From Castor canadensis (Eukaryota; Chordata; Mammalia; Rodentia; Castoridae): a stretch of DNA of 64,000 nucleotides. How positions within the stretch are numbered: position 1 is the stretch's first letter; the number at the start of each line of letters is the position of its first letter. Positions 59,956 to 64,000 of the stretch are shown here, one piece after another. The position numbers and the translations under genes were made by a program. The stretch spans positions 13,727,501-13,791,500 of the forward strand of contig NC_133397.1 of assembly GCF_047511655.1 (NCBI RefSeq). Direction: 5' to 3'. The notes beneath the pieces are model-generated. The model had not been told where the DNA came from and made no database searches. It saw only the letters and a program-made list of their open reading frames with translations.

Positions 59956-60674
59956 GGACCTGGAGCTCCAGATCCCCAATCTGTCCCTGTTTGGGGACTT
60001 TAACATTTCTCTGGTCTACTGAAAGTGCATGCAGAGTAGTATCCTGAATTGACTGTGCAGCGTTATTGATGTGTGTGCTCCTTTTTCTGGGGAGAGACTA
60101 CAGCTTTTGTACTGCTCAATGGCACATATGGGGAAGTTACGTTCTTTAGGAATTCAGAGAAGAAAGGATGCTCTGTTGGGAAAGGTCTCCTGGACAAGCC
60201 TGCTTCACAGCAGAAGGGAGCTGCCACCCAGATGTGAAGGACTGACAGTCCTTCCAATAGGGGGAGATTAAGAGTGTGAAGGAAACAAAAGACACAAGGT
60301 GGATGTCAGGTCAACACAGCTCCAAACAGAAGGTTGATTGCTCAAGGTTCATTTGGCACGATTATTTTCCAGTGGCGACTTTACTTCTTTTTGTTCTCCA
60401 AATAGTCTAGACAAAGGGTGTTTCTTCAGTCACTTCACTGCCTGTAAAGACTGCCTGCATGCTCTGGCCAAAGGAGGCACCCATCTTCCAGGGGTGAAGA
60501 CTTTGGATACACACATGTTCTTTGTTTTTTTTTTTTTTTGACTACTTTCTTGGCTCTCAGCTCAAAACCACTTCTGCAGTCTTGGCTGAACCACCTCTCA
60601 GTGGAAAACCATAATTTTCCAAAAGAATCATACTTTGCTAATATTTCCAGTTTCAAAACACGGGAGAGAATTTA

Positions 60675-60758
60675 CACACACACACTCACACAAATACTCA
60701 TGCGTGCACACATCTCATACACACACATGTGCGTGCACACACACACACACACACACCC
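60675..60758. repeat. Imperfect (CA)n microsatellite
   Basis: Interrupted CA/TG-rich tract ending in a perfect CA run at 60737-60757. Confidence 0.93.
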
Positions 60759-61454
60759 CTCTTTTTCCTCACTATTTGGAACTCTATTTTTCTTTGGAAG
60801 AAAAAGTTTAAATTATAGTATTAGCTGCCTTCCCAGAGTGTAAAATCAAATGAAAGATGTGACTGCAGTTTAGGGGGAAATTTACTTGTTTTCTATAAAT
60901 AACATGTAACCAAGGACTCAGGCTCAGGGTTCAGAGAAATCTGAGTAATGACCTTTGCCCATGTACACCAAAATTTCAGCATTATTTTCATGAAATAAGA
61001 GATTTTATGGAGGTACTTAGGAGATTTACTTTTTTAGTTATGACTAGGTAAGAAAGAAGAATTCCTAAAGCAATACCATTCCTTTTCAATAAAGAACACA
61101 AGGGGAGAACAATAAAGAAATAAAATGGCAGCCCAACAGGGTTTGTTTTATAATAGTTTGCTGAATGTCTAAGATGATAATGACTCTATCTGAAGGGTGA
61201 ATTTTTGTTTATATTTTGAGAGTACTAGAATGTTCCAGAATCTAAGCTATGTAGCATTTCCTGGTACAGACTTTAAGATATCAAAGATCTAAATTCTTTA
61301 TAATTCAACGTTTTGGGGACTAAGAAATTGTGGTTGATTCTTTTTTTTTTTTCTTTTGGTAACATAGACCATAAAACATGGGCTAATTATGAAAACAATG
61401 ACATGTTTGTATAACATTGCATCTTTGACAAAGATTTATCCTCCACATACGCAC

Positions 61455-61545
61455 ATGTCATAAGCATGTGTAAGGAAGGTATTATTAGATCCATTTCACA
61501 GATAAAAACCCCATGAACCAAGCACAGTAAGTATGCCTTTCCTAG
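61455..61545 (+). repeat. MIR fragment
   Basis: ggtattattagatccatttc and acagataaaaaccccatgaa resemble the MIR core. Confidence 0.4.
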
Positions 61546-62239
61546 ATCTTCCAGATGGGTCCTGGGCTTCCTGATCTGTAGTCCCACCACGTCCCCAAAT
61601 TCCATCAGAACTCATGCCACATTACACCTGGGATCATCTTGTTCAAGCTCTTAGTCTAGAAAAAAGGAATTACAGCACACCATGCAAGGAGGCTAGAATA
61701 TAGATGCCGTGGTTCTCAGTTTCATGCTTGGTGTACTAACACAAAAGTAAACAGGTCATAAACAGGTCATCAGGTCCTTCTTAAGACATAAATACATAAA
61801 GTCCAGTGGCTGCTGTCACTGAAGGGTTTCTGTTCCCGGCCCCGCTCCCCTCATCCCCCCAGTTGGGAGGGTCTCACCAGAGCCTCACTAACAGAATGCT
61901 CACTGCTGGTTCAGGACATCTTTGCACACTCCTGCCTTCCCTGCTTTGATTGTCCTAACGCAGACCCTCAGCAGAGCTTGTCTGTGTCCTGCAAATAGCT
62001 CCCAGACTGACCTTCCTGGGTCCAGCCTTGTCTCCTCCCACTTGTTTCCACACTGCTGACGGTGCAATCTTCCCAAACATAAAGCTGATTATGTCCCTTC
62101 CTTGTCTCCATGCTTCCATGAATCCCCCAGTGGCTGCACATAACATGCACCCCAATACATCACATGCCCTGGGAAGACACAGAAAGCTGCTTTCTGCTTA
62201 CCTCCTCTGTCCAATCTTTCTCCCCATCTGCCCCTGCCT

Positions 62240-62350
62240 CCTTCTCTTCTAGACATTCCTGCACTTTCCTTATTGCCCACTTTCTGCCACAGTGCCCTTG
62301 CACATGTTCCTTCTGCTTCACATTCTTAATGACCTGCTGGTCAGAGTGAT
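62240..62350 (+). repeat. L2-like fragment
   Basis: ccacagtgcccttgcacatg and ttccttctgcttcacattct resemble the L2 body. Confidence 0.4.
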
Positions 62351-62369
62351 GATAGCATTTCATGCGTTA

Positions 62370-62500
62370 TCAAATTTAAATTGCTACCCCTCCACGTGAA
62401 GTAGGAGCCATTATTATCCTGATTTTAGAGCTAAACAGATAATCTTAGAGATTCAGAAACTCACTGAAGCTGTAAGTGATAGAGCAGGATCTGATCTCTA
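62370..62500 (+). repeat. MIR fragment
   Basis: gagccattattatcctgatt, agcaggatctgatctct and gaaactcactgaagctgtaa follow the MIR core. Confidence 0.6.
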
Positions 62501-62724
62501 AGCACCAACTCTTAACAACTACCCCCTGCCCCAACATTCCCTTTTCAGATGAGTGTGGAAGTCTAGACCCTTGGAAAGAACCCCCTGAATCCCACCCATC
62601 CTTCAGCCCCATTCCAACCAAGACAAACACTACTGCCTTGAGCGAGCTGCTTCTCTCTGCCCTCCTAACACCGTGTGTGTTAGGGTGATTGTGCCCATCA
62701 GCATACCATAAATACATGCTTTTC

Positions 62725-62835
62725 CTGTGTCTCTCTGAATGTGAGGTCTTCCTGGGCAGGGTGGCTGTTTCGCACCCCAATGTATTCCTAGCACTGAGAG
62801 CGAGGCCTGGAATGTAGTAAGCCCTAGAAAAGACA
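62725..62835 (+). repeat. L2 3' end
   Basis: gaggtcttcctgggcagggt, ccaatgtattcctagcactg, gcctggaatgtagtaagccc match the L2 terminus. Confidence 0.55.
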
Positions 62836-64000
62836 GTCCTTAAAATGTTCTTTCCAGTGGTTCCCAAGCAATCTTCCATCCATGGCACATGAGAAAAGCA
62901 AAAGCTTGATTATGAGCCTTTCACAAAGCTTAAGTGAACCAAACATTGCTATGCTAGTGTTTTGATTTATCTTACAGAATGATGGTGAGAGTTGTGTCCT
63001 AAAATCTCAAAGTTTATGTTGAAATTTTACTGGCTTATGAATTCCAGACATGTAGGAATGACTCACATAGTCAGTGACCTGTCCAGAGCTGGAGGCAGAG
63101 CTATAATTGGGACCTGGTCTTCTCTCTCTCCGGCCAGTGCCTTCAGCTGTACCTGATACTTGCTAGTTTTGCCAAAAATCTGTCTTCCTAACTGCAATGG
63201 GTCCCCAAGACTCAAGGAAGATCAGAAAATAATATCCTAAAGTATGAGACTGACATGTGGAATGCATGGAAGCATCAGGTCTCTCTGACCCACTCCATAT
63301 GCCCTCCTCACCCCATCTCCCACCATCTTCCTTCCTGATGCACGGGAAGGGGCTTTCTCTGAGGTTCCCCTCTCCATCTAAGACCAGGTCCTACAGAGGA
63401 TTAGCTTGAAGGAATGAAGATTAGAATTGACACTACCTCCAGCACCCAGGCCAATGCTATCTCCAGGCTAGTGTCTATTCTTCACTCCCATTCATCTCAC
63501 CTAAAAGTCACTAACCTTTCCTCCAAAATGGCTTACAGCTCCTACTTCTTTCTTTCCTATGAAGAGACTATTTAAGCTTCAACCATCTGGCCCTGCTTTG
63601 CAGTCCGTACTTTGTTGACTTGCAAGATCTTACATGGTAATGAACACAGATGCCTCTTCCCTGCTAATCTGTGCATCCAGTTTGTTTCAGTGGACTCAAC
63701 TGTTGAACCTGCAGGGGTTGGAGAAAACAAAATTCCTTTCCTCACTTTTAACTTCCAGAGTAGAATGGATAAAAGAAATCCAATTTTGGTTTAGGAATGT
63801 TTCTGGGGACTGGATGCGATTTTTAAAAGAGTGATTCAGACAATATACATTTTGAGCTGATCCACAAGGTTCAATGTTGGCGTTGTCATGAAGGACAGCC
63901 AGGAAAGCCAGACTGTTAGTGACTCCAGTCAGTGACCCCAGAGGCCTGCAGACTCTCCACACTGTCTTGTAAGGCCAGGATACCTTAGTGTCCATGGAAC

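Larger units (their letters stand above)
55312..64000. other. Upstream intron or flank of CYRIA
   Basis: MIR, L2, SINE and CA-repeat copies listed separately. The rest shows no coding exon or promoter-like CpG island. The transcription start of CYRIA is not recognisable here and may lie beyond the window. Confidence 0.5.

Noticed and set aside
1..64000. CRISPR array, operon or other prokaryotic-type system
   Set aside because: No regularly spaced direct repeats, no operon-like gene packing. Spliced exons, SINEs and LINEs show nuclear mammalian DNA.

Overview
This is a mammalian, almost certainly rodent, nuclear-genome window. Almost all of it is intron, flanking DNA and interspersed repeats. 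The short repeats are 7SL/B1-like and ID-like tRNA-derived units, often fused end to end, together with young L1 copies that share a purine-rich, G-rich 3' end. That combination suggests a castorimorph rodent (beaver or kangaroo-rat relatives). The species assignment is inference.

The only host protein gene recognised is CYRIA (FAM49A), on the minus strand, read from about 54.0 kb down to 20.2 kb. Ten coding exons could be placed with GT/AG borders: 53931-54010, 31131-31252, 29900-30005, 28076-28212, 27534-27611, 27250-27366, 27074-27153, 25504-25630, 22039-22109 and 20162-20225. Their coding parts add to exactly 972 nt, which is 323 codons plus a stop, the length of the family. CYRI proteins bind active RAC1 and restrain the Scar/WAVE complex. 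The 3' UTR runs leftward from 20161. Noncoding 5' exons must lie to the right of 54010; one candidate is at 55277-55311.

Layout: 1-20 kb is downstream flank plus the 3' UTR, with L1, MIR, a MaLR LTR and composite SINEs. 20-31 kb holds exons 10 to 2. 31-54 kb is the 22.7-kb first coding intron. 54-64 kb is upstream intron or flank with MIR, L2 and SINEs.

The first coding intron contains a class I (gammaretrovirus-like) endogenous provirus on the plus strand, antisense to CYRIA, at 38266-48205. It has paired LTRs of about 310 bp, a His-tRNA-like primer binding site, a gag matrix remnant, protease, RT, RNase H, integrase, env and a polypurine tract, and is broken by many stops and frameshifts. 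It looks like a mosaic. A nucleocapsid-protease-RT start is followed at once by a second nucleocapsid-protease-RT unit. About 1.9 kb of non-retroviral sequence, including a MIR-like fragment and two SINEs, separates matrix from the first nucleocapsid. An 85-codon ORF lies between env and the polypurine tract.

Right of the provirus, a plus-strand L1 has inserted into a minus-strand L1. This makes an inverted repeat with arms of about 0.6 kb and a clear target-site duplication. No rRNA, tRNA gene, CRISPR array or prokaryotic system is present.
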